This document shows positions 36,974 to 48,374 of a DNA stretch of 64,000 nt, in pieces (the stretch's first letter is position 1; every line of letters starts with the position of its first letter). A program made the translations under genes and the position numbers. The stretch spans positions 151,374 to 215,373 of the forward strand of contig KV419398.1 of NCBI GenBank assembly GCA_001630475.1, in the 5' to 3' direction. The stretch comes from Sistotremastrum niveocremeum HHB9708. Lineage: Eukaryota; Basidiomycota; Agaricomycetes; Sistotremastrales; Sistotremastraceae. The notes under the pieces are model-generated. The model ran no database searches. It was not told where the DNA came from and worked only from the letters and a program-made list of their open reading frames with translations.

Positions 36974-39101
36974 TTAGATATGCTTACCGTCTAGTAGACC
37001 CTCCGCTCGAGATTTCCTTTTGATAGCATCACGAGACCAGACCTTGACACTGTCGTCCAGGGATGAATGAGCCGAAACCAACTGTTCGAGTATCTGTCGG
37101 CCTGCAGCATGGTTGGATATCCTGAGAATATTATTCTCCAGGTACGCTATGATTCTGTCGCTCGCTTCAAAAGAGCTGAAGGATTCTGGAAACTGGCAAA
37201 AATAATTGAGGAGTGGAGATAGGTCGATGTCGGTGGGAAGTGGATCCGTAAGTATCATGAAGATCTGACAAAGAGCGCCAGGGTTCACTGTCGAGGAAGA
37301 AATATTCGTCATGAATTCGCTGAGACCATTCAGGATGATTTCTTTGGAGTCTCCGATGATGGACTCGACCACGCTCTTGATGAAGATGCCTGGATGGTGA
37401 ATACACGATTTGACGACTGAGAGTCCGTCAACATACGACAATATTCTCTCCAAGGCATCGTGCTTTTTCTGCTTCAAAAGCTCTGAGCAGTGCTTCTGTG
37501 CAAGGTCGAATATTTCCGAGCGGTCTCCGGTTTCTGCGTCTCGATTGTACGAGCACAATAACTTGCCAACGCATTCCTCAAAACCGACAGAATCCGATGC
37601 AAGCGGTTTGAGATCACTGTTGTTGTCGCGGATCGAGGTGATCCAGACCTGTGTCCTCCAGTCACTTTGGAACTTACAGTGATTGATGATGAAGTTCGTA
37701 AAGTCGCCCTTTAATAGCTGGTCTTTCACTCTTGAAGTGTTTGCGCGACAGTACGTAATAAACTCTGAGAAGCGGCTGTTGAGTGTCTTCCGGATCCTGT
37801 CCGAGACGTCCGAGGACAACAGCCGAGCGTACGCCTTTTCTAATTCCTCAATTGATCCCTTTTCGTACTGGATCCAGTCTAAGAAAGAGAATGACTGCGC
37901 GGCTCTTTCGAGCAGCTGAGGATCGTTTGCCTCGGCAATCATCTCCATGTACGTCGCAATCAGCACGGCGGGGTCATTCGTGTTGACCTGGACTCGCCAG
38001 AAGTTTATAGGGATGATCCACAAGGGTGCTGTCACGATGACGAACATTGAGCTGAGAAGAAAAGGTATGGTCCCCACAATTCCTCTCCAGAAGCTGATGT
38101 TTCTCCATTCGTATTGATAGTCGACCATTCGCAGCAACGGATCCTTCAACATTTGAAGGACTTCTGCCAGCTTCACAATCAACATCGTCGATAACCCTGA
38201 GAAGGGCGAAGCCTCGTAACGCAACGCGTGGACCTTGGATGCAATTATCGCACCAAGAAGAAGCGCTGAGAGTGCAGTTCCCATTTTCCACGCCAAAACC
38301 AATTTGATGGAGTCTGGCTCGAACGAGGCGGCAAGATTCCGGATTTGGTATAACAAGCCGACCATAAACACGCAAAGGGATAAAAGAAGGAGGATGTGCA
38401 ATGTTTCAACGAGATCTTCAAGCCACCATTTGGCTGATTTTTCTCGTGCTCGGTGCCGTAAGAGCCGCTCCCGGTAGGTATTTCCATTCGGACAGACTGT
38501 TAATTTACTCATCCATTGTCGACCTAGGACACACAATACGGCGTTAAGAATCTGACATCCAGTCAAGTCAAACGTTCGCTACCCGAAGGATGAAGTATGT
38601 GGCTTACGGAGAGAATCAAAGAAAGATAAAATAATATACAGACATCCTGCGACGACAGGGGTGGAATTAGACGCCATGGACCGGTTTGAAATCCTGGATT
38701 ATTGGAAGTGATGTTCGGATTAATGTTTTGTGTTGCAGGCACGATGAAGGCAGTGACTACCGCCGAGAAGAGAGCAATCTATATTCGTGTGACGGCTCGT
38801 TAATATTGATGGGTAGAAGTGCGTTCATTATATCTTGACTTACGAAGACGAGTGTTACGTCTACCGTTTTGATCCAGTCCTCAACTTCTTCCTTGGTTTT
38901 TTCCATTGCCAATTGGAAAAGGGCAGTCCACGTTGATTCATCGTCGAGAGGTTTCTGTTTATATATTTCTTCATCTAAAGGCGCTAAAATCATAGATCAG
39001 GATCAGGCTACCTGCGGGTAAAATGCACTGAATTCACCTTTCCTGATGTGCTCTGCCAAAGAATCAACCTTCTTTCCATGGTCTGAAAGGACTTCTTTCA
39101 T
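36974..39101 (-). CDS. DUF6535-type multi-pass membrane protein
   Basis: A protein of roughly 660 residues. The N-terminal exons encode DEEIYKQKPLDDESTWTALF, EEVEDWIKTVDVTLVF, then IALFSAVVTAFIVPATQ and a Ser/Asn-rich loop, and after an intron VLCVLGRQWMSK. These match the DUF6535 pattern found in many agaricomycete proteins (short acidic lead, first helix ALFSAVVTAF, later a helix ending in LxxQW). Further membrane helices occur at LHILLLLSLCVFMVGLLY, ALSALLLGAIIA and a pair near FLLSSMFVIVTAPLWIIP. The C-terminal 350 residues are soluble and helical. I start at MKEVLSDHG (39101) as the first ATG in the frame; an upstream spliced exon is possible, since the frame is open back to about 39215. 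The role of DUF6535 is unknown. Confidence 0.65.
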
Positions 39102-40655
39102 CGCTCTCAAGTCCCCTCGTTGATCCTCGATCAAGTGAAGCAAGCTGTTGAACAGAGGTGTATCGGAAGGACCCGCCGGAAGCTTAGTGTCATCTTGTCC
39201 TCGATCAGCACAACGTCATTCCGGAGGACTGGGAGTGAAAGGCTATCACCATGTCTCTTTGGTGTATCCGGCGTGTACTCGGCGTGCTTGGGCTCGTACC
39301 AAGCTTCAATGAGTGGATGGACCGCGTCAGACTGTTCCATTGGATGACAGCGGGTGTGCATGGGGGTGATCGACAAGCAAGAGGACACTTCACATGTTTC
39401 ATAGACCTTATCAAACTTGGCAACATCGACTCAGATGCAGATTGGATCGGGCCTTGCGCAACTCCAGCCTGAGGTGCTGAAAGCTCGTTAGTGGTGCAAT
39501 AAAACAACCATGCGAACATGTCCATCAAAGCTTGATAGGTGGTGCCGAATTGAGGAATAAGACCGTACGCTTTCACTCGTTGCCAAGTGATTCCCGCGAA
39601 CTGTGTGGGTACTCCAAGACACGAGTGGTCGCCCAATCCTCCGGTCATTTCTTACTATTCAAATGGGAACCCTGATCATTCTGGGGGATGATATTTCTTG
39701 GAATTTTCTGCGTATCAACATGAACCGATCGGATGTCATAGAAGTTCAATGTAGTGACGCAGGCGCGAAGTCGGGGAGATCACCAATGCGGTGCTTCATG
39801 CGGTGCTGCGCACCCTCAAACTGTTGATCCAGGGTAGCATATCATACTCTCACGTTCATTACTGATGTCTAGCTAGAGATGGACTCAATTCACTGGCGAT
39901 CGATCATCTTAGCATGCGCACGAAAGGAGTGAAGCCACTCCGCTCCCCTTGCAGCCCGCAGCAAGCCGCGTCAGTCGAGGCCTCTGCGTGTGCTGGAAGA
40001 TCTTGTGCGTGTTGAGAGCTACTCTACTCAGCTGTAAAACACTCTTTATCCTCTCAAGATACTATGAAGTATAACCTTCATGTTCAAACCCATTGTTGGA
40101 AAATATAAACAAACAACGAAACGAACTCGCTAGCCATGCCGAAGTCATGCCGATCCCGGTGCCGGTGCTAGTGCCATTGCCGGTGCCGGCTCGGAGTGCG
40201 GAAGATCAGCTTGCCACGTGGGATGCTCTGATCGTCTTCTACGTCGAGCAGTGCACCTTCACACCTCAATCATGTCTCTACTTAGCTAATTAGAATACTG
40301 AAGCACAGCCCAAAATGAAGCACTTGATTCTAAGAGTCTGAGCTGAACTGATTTGGCCAGTCTGAGATTCCACGCAGCACCTGCGCATGAACGTGGAATG
40401 CAAATGACTTCCAAGAAACGCAGTGCCAGTGCACAAACCATCAAACGTGCGACGACGAGTGAATGAAACAAATGAAGTTCATATCTTATACACCTCGGAG
40501 CCCCAGTACGCAGTTCGTTGACCGTCCAGATCCCATAGTGAGAATGAATCTGGATATATTGGCAGCACGGGCTGATTTGTACAAGATGGCCTAGCGCAGT
40601 GGAACGAAATGATACGATCTCAAAGTTATGACTTGGGAAGCAGATGGTCGTATCT
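39102..40655. other. Gene-poor region
   Basis: About 1.5 kb. An ORF at 39205-39648 (minus) has no recognisable motif. At 40147-40190 a short run of near-identical GTGCCG hexamers would encode a Val-Pro repeat in a 66-codon ORF. No supported gene. Confidence 0.4.
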
Positions 40656-41484
40656 TTATTTCTTCTTGGGGACGGGTCCGGCTATATTTTTCGTATCAGC
40701 CTCGAAGCGAATCGAGATGTGATCGGACAAAAAGACAAACTGTAATCGTAGATAAGCTTTGATTGAAGCACGTCCTTTACACCGCTGGCGGACGTCTTCA
40801 TACGACGGGTGTAATAACGCTGCCCGTCAACCTTCTCGAAGCCCCAAATCTAGCACGGGTAATGACGTCAGCATATGGTGGAATAGCTATGAGGAGAGGG
40901 AGGCATACCATGTCAACGATCCAGTCATTCTTGTTCTTGGCCTTATCCGAGACGACGAGGTTTTGAACGACTCCATCTGCTTCGACTTCGGGCTCCCAAC
41001 CGCTCTTCAAGAACGTATCTTCGACTTCACTTAAAGGAAGTCGACGGCTCTTGGACTCTGCATACCAACAATATGATAATCAGTGTCGAAAGGTACAATA
41101 AAGATAAGACGATCACGTACGGACAGCGCTGAAAATGTGATCCTCATGAGGCCTATCTGTCCAATCCAAGATCCTGATCTCCGTCGTCCCTTTAATCCCT
41201 CCAGTCAACGTTTGGACGACATCGATGTGTTCAACGCCGCTCTCATCCGTGTAGTGACTGACATCGAGGGTGACGGTCGCCAGAGAGATGACTTTGCGCG
41301 TAGCCCAAGCGACATTCTGTAGCGCGAGGATCGCCTCAACAGAGTCAGAACGCGTTTTATTCTATGCATCGCCATGAATTGAAGACGTCAGTTTCAGCTT
41401 CCACGGTTCAGACATTAGATATGAACTTACGAGAGTGTATCGTCCGCTGAAGTTTTTCGTCGTCACTGTAGCAGGGGCAGCCAT
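40656..41484 (-). CDS. Conserved fungal hypothetical protein, calycin/lipocalin-like (copy D)
   Basis: A protein of about 190 residues in five exons, starting MAAPATVTTKNFSGRYTL and ending GPVPKKK. Conserved stretches are NKTRSDSVEAILALQ, HIDVVQTLTGGIKGTTE, DRPHEDHIFSAV, LVVSDKAKNKNDW and IWGFEKVDGQRYYTRR. The alternating beta-strand pattern with an N-terminal G-x-Y/W and repeated polar/apolar strands suggests a calycin-type barrel binding a small hydrophobic ligand. It is paralogous to the gene at 57782, with the same intron positions, which confirms the model. It is widely present in fungi, to my knowledge without an assigned function. Confidence 0.75.
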
Positions 41485-41955
41485 TCTTCGTTGATTTCGA
41501 TAGGTCGCGGATAAGAGAACGAGATGGATGGGAAGTGGATCACGGTAGTCGATAAAGCCTCAAGGTAGCTGCTTTTTGAATGCACCACCTCTGATCTGCT
41601 GATACCATCCATGACAAAGCGCTCTTTAAAAATATCCGTCCCGACCAAAAAAAATCCAACAATATCCTGCTCGAAAGTCTCAACGACAACCGCGAAATTC
41701 GATAGATATTCCGATATTTTGGCATTTTCGAGATAAAATCAGGTAAAACATGGAAGCGGGACCTGAATGGTTATTGTACGAGAGGCAAGATAACCGGAAG
41801 ACATCAGAGGCCGGGCCTCGGCTTCTCGGCTTCTCCCGGACGGTACTTCCTCCCGCCTCGACCTCGCGATTTGGCTGATTTTTCCCCTGTACTTCGAGAT
41901 TCTTTTCTGACTAGCACTTTGGCTGCAAATATTGTACATTGAATTACCTGCAAGA

Positions 41956-43652
41956 TCACCAATTTTTCTGATGAGTTTTCCTTCCTGTCATCGGTGGTTC
42001 TTCTATCAAGACTCCCACATAACTTGAAAGTTCCGAAAGTAGTTCCCCACCGAAGAATCCCTCAACCACTCGTATCCACTCTATACTTGTCACCGCTTCT
42101 AATTTTTGTCGCTCTTTTAAGCATTCAAGAAGCGATCGGCGCTCGTAATAAGAATCTTGGAGGTCGAGACCTCTGAGCCGAGGGCACAATATCGTTGTGG
42201 TATCGTACTTAAACGCCATCAAGAAGTTGTTGATATCTATGCATTCGACCAAACGCAGCACCTCGAGATTTGGAAGGCTGCAAAATACGGTCCAAATCTC
42301 GGCCGTCTGGGGTAATTGATCTCCAGGAAGATTGACGATACTGATTGACGAGAGATGGATACCGCTGGTCGGGACGGCGAAGAAGGAGAAAACCTGTAAT
42401 AACCGAGTCGATCTCGCAGAGTATATTTTGCCAAGCTTCAAACTCAGCGACCCGCGTTCGGTTGACCTGCTGAGCGTGAATGTATGGCCTGATAATATGT
42501 GGAGGTTGTCGTAAAATGATACGCGGGGGGTGAGGATTTGGCGAGGAGAATCGGAGGGATGTTCAGGAGGTATCACGAGTCTGATATTGGCGGTGGCGGG
42601 TATCTCGAAGTGGTCGAGGATCATTCCTACGAGCATCCCAGGACATCCAGAAATCTGCAGATCCTGCAATGCGCTCAAAGGGACTTGGGGTGGTGGTTCA
42701 ATATCTGGATCGGGAATGCGAAGCATTACTCCGTCCCGATAGTCACTTCGAATGTCACAGAACTCGAGCCGTGGACATGCCTCGACAATAGGAATGATTC
42801 GGTGGTCGCTCAGATCGTGATCATGGATTCGGAGGAAGGTGACGTTCGCGAGGCTGGGATAGGATGTCGGATTCAACAATATTCCTTGCATTGTGAGGAA
42901 CTTCAACTTCGGCGCATTCACTTCCATCAATGGTCTGAAGCGATGCTCGTAGGAACCCAGCAGGACTTGGGTCAACTCGGGAAATACTATGGCGTCGCCC
43001 ATAATTCGGCTCACGAATTGATTAAGATTTTGACGGGGCTCAACCGGGGGGACTATCCATTCCATGTGGAGGCTTTGAAGCCTGGAGATGTGTGCTGGTA
43101 GCAGTCCGGCGGTGGCAGTACCCCGACTGTCACGGCGCAAGAGATGGTGCAAGGCGTCTCGATCCAACCTTCGGATTGTCAAGGGGTGGCCTTTACTCCG
43201 CGTTTCGCACAGGGCTATGATCTCGGGATGCCAGTGCGTCCATATTTCTTGCCAGAAGTATGGGGTGTCAATAATAATTTCACGCCATCGTGAGGATCTG
43301 ATGGTTTTTGTTAACAGATTATACAATTATATAACGGTAGAGTTGGCCAACCAACGTACACAAACATAAGATTCCACCATTCTAGACCATTGAAATCTAT
43401 AAGCTCGCTTCGAAAAGACGCGATAGATTGGTCGTAGTGAAACTTAAAAAGTTCACATAAAGTCTCGTTAGGGAGGGACTCGATGTCCGTTTTGATCTTG
43501 TGCGCCATGAGGGCGGAGACGAGGGAGGAATAATCTGTTGTTGAAGGCAACAGTTCATCTTGAGTCGGAGAGGCAAGCTGAGAGGTAGATACACCATCTT
43601 CAGGGGACGGCGCTTCTGATTTCAACGGGTGTTCATGATTCAATTGACTCAT
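41956..43652 (-). CDS. F-box/LRR-like protein F1
   Basis: A 544-residue protein in two exons (intron 43298-43359). The N-terminal F-box-like segment reads ESLPNETLCELFKF and continues over the intron into SSRWREIIIDTPYFWQEIW, the standard agaricomycete F-box arrangement. Leu-rich strands follow (LTQVLLGSYEH, LKFLTMQGILL, LPNLEVLRLVECIDINNF, CPRLRGLDLQDSYYER). It would act as the substrate-recognition subunit of an SCF ubiquitin ligase if the F-box binds Skp1; the target is unknown. It belongs with F3 and F4 (shared WTHWHPEI, LTIQR/R and KER...SIEW). It is the first of three same-strand family members. Confidence 0.75.
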
Positions 43653-44074
43653 TGCAAGAACAATTCTGTTTGTTGGCCAAACTCAGGCTGGTAACGTATA
43701 TGTCGGTTATTTGACGAACCTGGCGTCTCTGTGACGCTTGGGCCTGTGAAGTGATCTTCGTAAAGTTAGATACGGTTGATACAAGGGGCGCCGTGCTCTC
43801 ACAAGGACTCTGAAAAGCCAAAACGACTGTAGGATTCCCAGAGCTTAGCTTGGTCTAAACCAGTAGTCGAGTTGAACGCTTCAAGTTGGACTGGGGGGTC
43901 TGAGTAGACTGAGCTGAGTCGTCGTTGTACCGAAGTTTCAATTGTCGTCCCATTTGCAAACTAAGATGTAATAAGCTCACAAGCGCTCAGGCTTCATCTC
44001 ACGCTTAGCGCTAGCAGACTCAATAATGCCTTCAATTATCCCGTCCCAAGCCAGCTATAGCAATACAAGCCATC
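43653..44074. other. Intergenic between F1 and F2
   Basis: Contains the F1 upstream region and the F2 3' region. No other gene is seen. Confidence 0.45.
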
Positions 44075-45685
44075 CTACTCAACAGTAACTGTCACATAAC
44101 TTCTGAGTTCCGGCAGCATCTCTTCCAAGATTTCTTCACCAAAAAATCCCTCGACTAAACGTATCCACTCGATATTCGCAACCTCGTCCTCCTCTTGTCG
44201 ATCCCTCAGAAATTCGAGAAGCACTTCGCCTTCAAAGTAGGAATTTCTAAGGTCAAGACCCATAAGCCGAGGGCATGGCATCGTCTCAGTATCGAATTTG
44301 AACGCCAGGAAGAAGTCGTTGGTATCTCTGCACTCGAGTAAAGATAGTTTCTCGATGTTTGGAAGGCTAGAGAACGCGGCCCAGATATCAACAGTCCGAG
44401 GAATGCAAACTGGAGGTATACCGACGATACTGATGGAGGAGAGATGAATCCCGATCGATGATGGTAGGGAGAGGTATGTCAACGACGTCGTCAAAGCAGT
44501 GATGTCTGCGCACAGCGACAAGTGGTATTGGATCTTATCACTAATCTTGAAAGTGAAGGAACCGGGTGTGGATGAATTATAGAACGTGATTTCACGAGTT
44601 GGCGAGGATACTTCAATGCTGTTGTAGAGTGAATCACGGGAGGGCACGACTGCGGATAAAGTCTCCGAAGGCTTGTCTTCGCCAGCTCTAATGAGGGGCA
44701 CGAGTTCGGTCTTCGCTGCGCTCGGTATATCAAAGTGATTGAGGACCTTTGCCATGCATGACCAGTGCATGCCGTCGATGGTCAGGTCCTGCAATGCTCC
44801 CAACGAAATTCGTACTCGGGGCAGCAGAACAGAACGCGGATCGGGGTCAGAGTCTGTCGGAGAATCCGGATCTCGGTATGGATCATTAACGTGAGCGAAT
44901 TTGATTCCGCATGACTCGATCCGCGGACATGCTTCGAGGAGAGCGATGAGATCTTCAGCTGTGAGTTTGGAATGTTCGGAATGGAGAGTCGTGAGATGGG
45001 CAAGACTGGGGAATGTTGATGGATTCAAAATGACCCCGATAAGCACGATCGATCGAAGCATCGGCGCGTTAAGCCTCTTCAGCCGCACCACGGACTCATA
45101 CGAGGAGACTAGATGGAGCTGGGTCAATCGCGGAAAAAGATTGTCTCCAACTGCTCGTTCCATAAATTTGGAGAGATCCTCCCAACCAGTATGGGCATAT
45201 GTCCTCCATTCGACGTAAAAGGTGTGGATTCTCTCCCTGTGAAGAGCTAACAGTCTGGCGGTGGTGTTCCCTTCGATGTCGTAGTGGTACTTGGAATCTC
45301 GGAATTTAAAAAGTCGCAGGGGTCCATTTTTACTACGCGTCTCGTACAGCTCCACGATCTTGGGAGGCCAAGTAGTCCATATCTCTTGCCAGAAGACTGG
45401 GTTATTGACGATGACGCGACGCCATTTCGAGCACCTGGATGTCGTGGTCAGCTCTTGATAGCGGATTATAACCGAATCACATACACGTGCATTAAATGTC
45501 CACCAATCGAAAGCGTCGGCCATTCCATCGCGGGCATCGGTTAGAGACTCTGCTTGGTAGAGCTCGAGAATTTCACATAGGATTTCGTTGGGACAAGATT
45601 CAATGCCGGTCTTGATACTGTACGCCACGAAGTCGACAGCGAGAGAAGAACGGTCTGTATGGCTATCGGAATTTAGAGATAGCAT
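44075..45685 (-). CDS. F-box/LRR-like protein F2
   Basis: A 536-residue uninterrupted frame from MLSLNSDSHTDR; longer readings upstream lack an ATG. The F-box-like segment ESCPNEILCEILELYQAES is followed by the SKWRRVIVNNPVFWQEIW block and Leu-rich strands (RLTQLHLVSSYE, LRSIVLIGVILNP, LPNIEKLSLLECRDTN). It ends in LRSYVTVTVE. In its sister F5 a 50-nt intron sits between these two blocks. Here the corresponding 50 nt is still present with recognisable GTATGT and CCAG ends, but one extra nucleotide upstream keeps the frame open, adding about 17 residues. Either the intron is now coding, or splicing would shift the frame. Probable SCF substrate adaptor by family. Confidence 0.7.
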   Translation of the reverse strand: MLSLNSDSHTDRSSLAVDFVAYSIKTGIESCPNEILCEILELYQAESLTDARDGMADAFDWWTFNARVCDSVIIRYQELTTTSRCSKWRRVIVNNPVFWQEIWTTWPPKIVELYETRSKNGPLRLFKFRDSKYHYDIEGNTTARLLALHRERIHTFYVEWRTYAHTGWEDLSKFMERAVGDNLFPRLTQLHLVSSYESVVRLKRLNAPMLRSIVLIGVILNPSTFPSLAHLTTLHSEHSKLTAEDLIALLEACPRIESCGIKFAHVNDPYRDPDSPTDSDPDPRSVLLPRVRISLGALQDLTIDGMHWSCMAKVLNHFDIPSAAKTELVPLIRAGEDKPSETLSAVVPSRDSLYNSIEVSSPTREITFYNSSTPGSFTFKISDKIQYHLSLCADITALTTSLTYLSLPSSIGIHLSSISIVGIPPVCIPRTVDIWAAFSSLPNIEKLSLLECRDTNDFFLAFKFDTETMPCPRLMGLDLRNSYFEGEVLLEFLRDRQEEDEVANIEWIRLVEGFFGEEILEEMLPELRSYVTVTVE

Positions 45686-46200
45686 CACTACCAACGACCT
45701 GCACGTCGAAGGAGGTCGTGGCAGTCGACGAACGCGTCGTAAACGCTTGAGCGCTGGGCTCAGCCGTGACTTCCGATATCCGACATGCCACGAACTCAAT
45801 GGTCTAAACTATATCCCACATCTTGGAAATAATCCAATATTTACTTAGAAGTTGATAATGACTTTTCACATCTTCCTGTTGACAAAAATATAGATTCTGG
45901 GTACTCGGAAAGGATTGAGCCCGCTACAATGTTCGAAATGTCGGAACTTCGGCTGTCCCGATGTTAAGTAACAGCTCCCCCATGCCTCATTGAAACCGCT
46001 AAGGCTTTTCAATGACACCCTCCTGATTCACTGAAACGATAATTCTTTCCAGAACCCCTCCCGGACATAAAATGGAACACATCGTCCCGGCCTTGACCTC
46101 CCCCTAGCCTACCGCGGCCGCAGCTCGCAGTTCCTGTATTTCTTTCCTTTCAGGCGATTCTTCATACAGCATCAGTTATCCTCGAGATTCCTATTAGCTG
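45686..46200. other. F2 upstream region, duplicated at 61.6-62.1 kb
   Basis: Homologous in inverted orientation to the F4-F5 spacer. It carries CGGAACTTCGGC (45942-45953). No separate gene. Confidence 0.6.
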
Positions 46201-47898
46201 TTAGCAGGTAATATGCAAAATTGATTGGTCTCTTACCTTTCGTGGTTCCTCTACCAAGATCTCCACACAAGCTCTGAGTTCCGAGAGTTCTTCTTCAGGA
46301 AAGAGGCCTGCAACGACTCGTGCCCATTCTATGCTTGCAAGCGAATCCTTGGTGTGTCGTTCTTTCACAAAATCGAGCAGTATTAGGCGCTCGCAATAGG
46401 AATCGTGAAGGTCGAGACGCCTCAGCCGAGGGCAGATTACTGCTGTGGCATCGTATGTGAACGCCAGCAAGAAATTGTTAATATCGTCGCACTCGCGCAA
46501 AGAAAGAACCTCGAGATTTGGAAAACCGGAGAACGCGGACCAAATATCACCAATCTCGGGTATCCAATGCCCACTTATCTTGGCGATACTGATGGACGAG
46601 AGATGGACACCAATGGTGGGAAGCGAGAAGTACGAAAGGCTTCGTGGAAATCGAGAAAATGCCAGATAAGACGCATCCTTCTCATCGGGAATATTGAAAT
46701 TCAGGAAACCACGTTCAGTGGACCTTTTGAGCGTGGTTTCATGACTTGATATCTCAAGGCCGTCGTATGATAAAATGAGGGGTGTAACAATTCTTAATAA
46801 AACATCCTCAATATTGTCTGCACGCAGTCCAACAGGCGGTATCTGAAGTCGGATATTTGCTGTGGGGTAGATCTCAAGGCAGTCCAGAAGTCTCAAGAGA
46901 GACATCCAGTGAAGATGAGAAATATTCAAGTCCTTCAATGCGCGCAAAGGAACTCGAGATGATGGGAGAGGTTGTAGTTCAGGGAGAACATGACGTGATG
47001 CTGAGACATAAGTTTGAATGTCACAGTACTCTAGTTGTGGACATGCCTCAACAAGAGCGATGATATCTTCGACTGCCAGGTCAAGAGTTTGGAGTCGGAG
47101 AACAGTGACGTTCGCGAAGTTAGGATAGGATGTCGAATCCGGTACGAGTCCGTAAAGTTTAAGGACTTTCAAACTCGGCGCGTTCAACTTTATCGACCGC
47201 GTCACCAGGTAATGGCTGTGAGAACCCAGAAAGACTCGGGTCAAGTTAGGAAAGTTGGCATCTTCAACGCATCGTCTCATGACTTCATACATATTCTCAC
47301 GATTGTCAACGTCATCTGCCACCCATCCGAGCTGGAGATCTTGAATTCTGGACATGTGTGCTGCTACCAGTCTAGCAGTGGTGGTCCCTTCGAAGTCATG
47401 GCTCGGGCCACCGAAAGAGACGCCGGGGAACGCTGACCTCTGGATGGTCAACGGATGACTTCTACTCCGCATCTCGAACAATTTTACAATCTCGGGATGC
47501 CAATGAGTCCGAATTTCTTGCCATAAGTATGGGGTGTCAAGTATGACTTGACGCCATCTGGAGCATCTGTAAGGTGTCGTTAGCCAGTAATAAGGGTCAC
47601 TTCATAGTTTCACTACGTACACACGGAGAATACACCACCATTGAAGATCCTTCATCATTCCTTTGGAAACGTAGAACTTGAAGATTTCCAATAGGATTTC
47701 GGTGGGAAGGGATGCGATGTTAGTTCTCGTGCTGAGTGTCATTGGCATTAGGTTGCCAACGAGAGGGTAACACTCAGGATCGCCCTCTTTAGTCAGAGGT
47801 AGCTGCGTATTATTGGGAATTTGTGAGGTATAGAATTCGTGGGCTTGAGATGCTGCTCCTTGGTCCAGCGTCGAGTCATCAACATCCGATTCACGCAT
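46201..47898 (-). CDS. F-box/LRR-like protein F3
   Basis: A 547-residue protein in two exons with a 54-nt intron near 47.6 kb. It starts MRESDVDDSTLDQG. The F-box-like segment is ASLPTEILLEIFKFY, followed after the intron by CSRWRQVILDTPYLWQEI and the HWHPEIVKLFEMRSRS block. Leu-rich strands include LTRVFLGSHS, LKVLKLYGLV, FPNLEVLSLRECDDINNFL and CPRLRRLDLHDSYCER. The C-terminus reads LRACVEILVEEPRKV. It is the intact counterpart of F4 at 59910, and its orientation and neighbour F2 mirror the F4-F5 pair. It is divergently arranged with the P450 at 48375, across a 476-bp shared upstream region. Confidence 0.75.
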
Positions 47899-48183
47899 CG
47901 GGAGCACTGTTAACGAAGCAATTCTGTGGCTGTAATAAGCCCTGTATTCCAGAGATACAGCAAAGACGAGGGGTGAAAAATGTTGCCTTTGGAAACCTGA
48001 GTTTAGTCGTGGTCGCAGCCAAAGTGCCGGGTGGCGGTGGTGTACTGCGAATGTCAACGAACATATACATTTAATGAGCAAGCAATGCGCAAGCGAGCAT
48101 ACTCATTGCAAGATTGAACATACATACTTTGCTCTGTGCAACGCGTAAGCTTCAACGAGCGCAGTCAACACGTTCAGCTGGCG

Positions 48184-48209
48184 TGTACATGTACAACAGT
48201 TGTACAACT
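48184..48209. promoter_or_regulatory. Two adjacent perfect palindromes in a divergent promoter
   Basis: TGTACATGTACA (48184-48195) and AGTTGTACAACT (48198-48209) are each perfect 12-bp palindromes separated by two bases, in the region between the divergent F3 and P450 genes. They may bind a dimeric regulator. They share the core TGTACA. Confidence 0.4.
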
Positions 48210-48374
48210 TCACGTACTAGTTGATGCCGTCGTTGCGCCGTCGCCTCGGCCTCGGGCATCGGGGTGCCAATCAGGTTCCTTATATTATCCCGCAGCCATG
48301 CCAATGCTCCCAATTCCATTTTCCTTGCTTTACGACTCCCTTGGTCCAAGCAAGACGACGTTAGCGTTGACGCC

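Noticed and set aside
39205-39648. 147-codon minus-strand ORF upstream of the DUF6535 gene
   Set aside because: No recognisable motif and no clear splice link to the DUF6535 frame.
40140-40200. Val-Pro repeat ORF
   Set aside because: A short ORF of 66 codons driven by a GTGCCG hexamer repeat, with no flanking gene structure.
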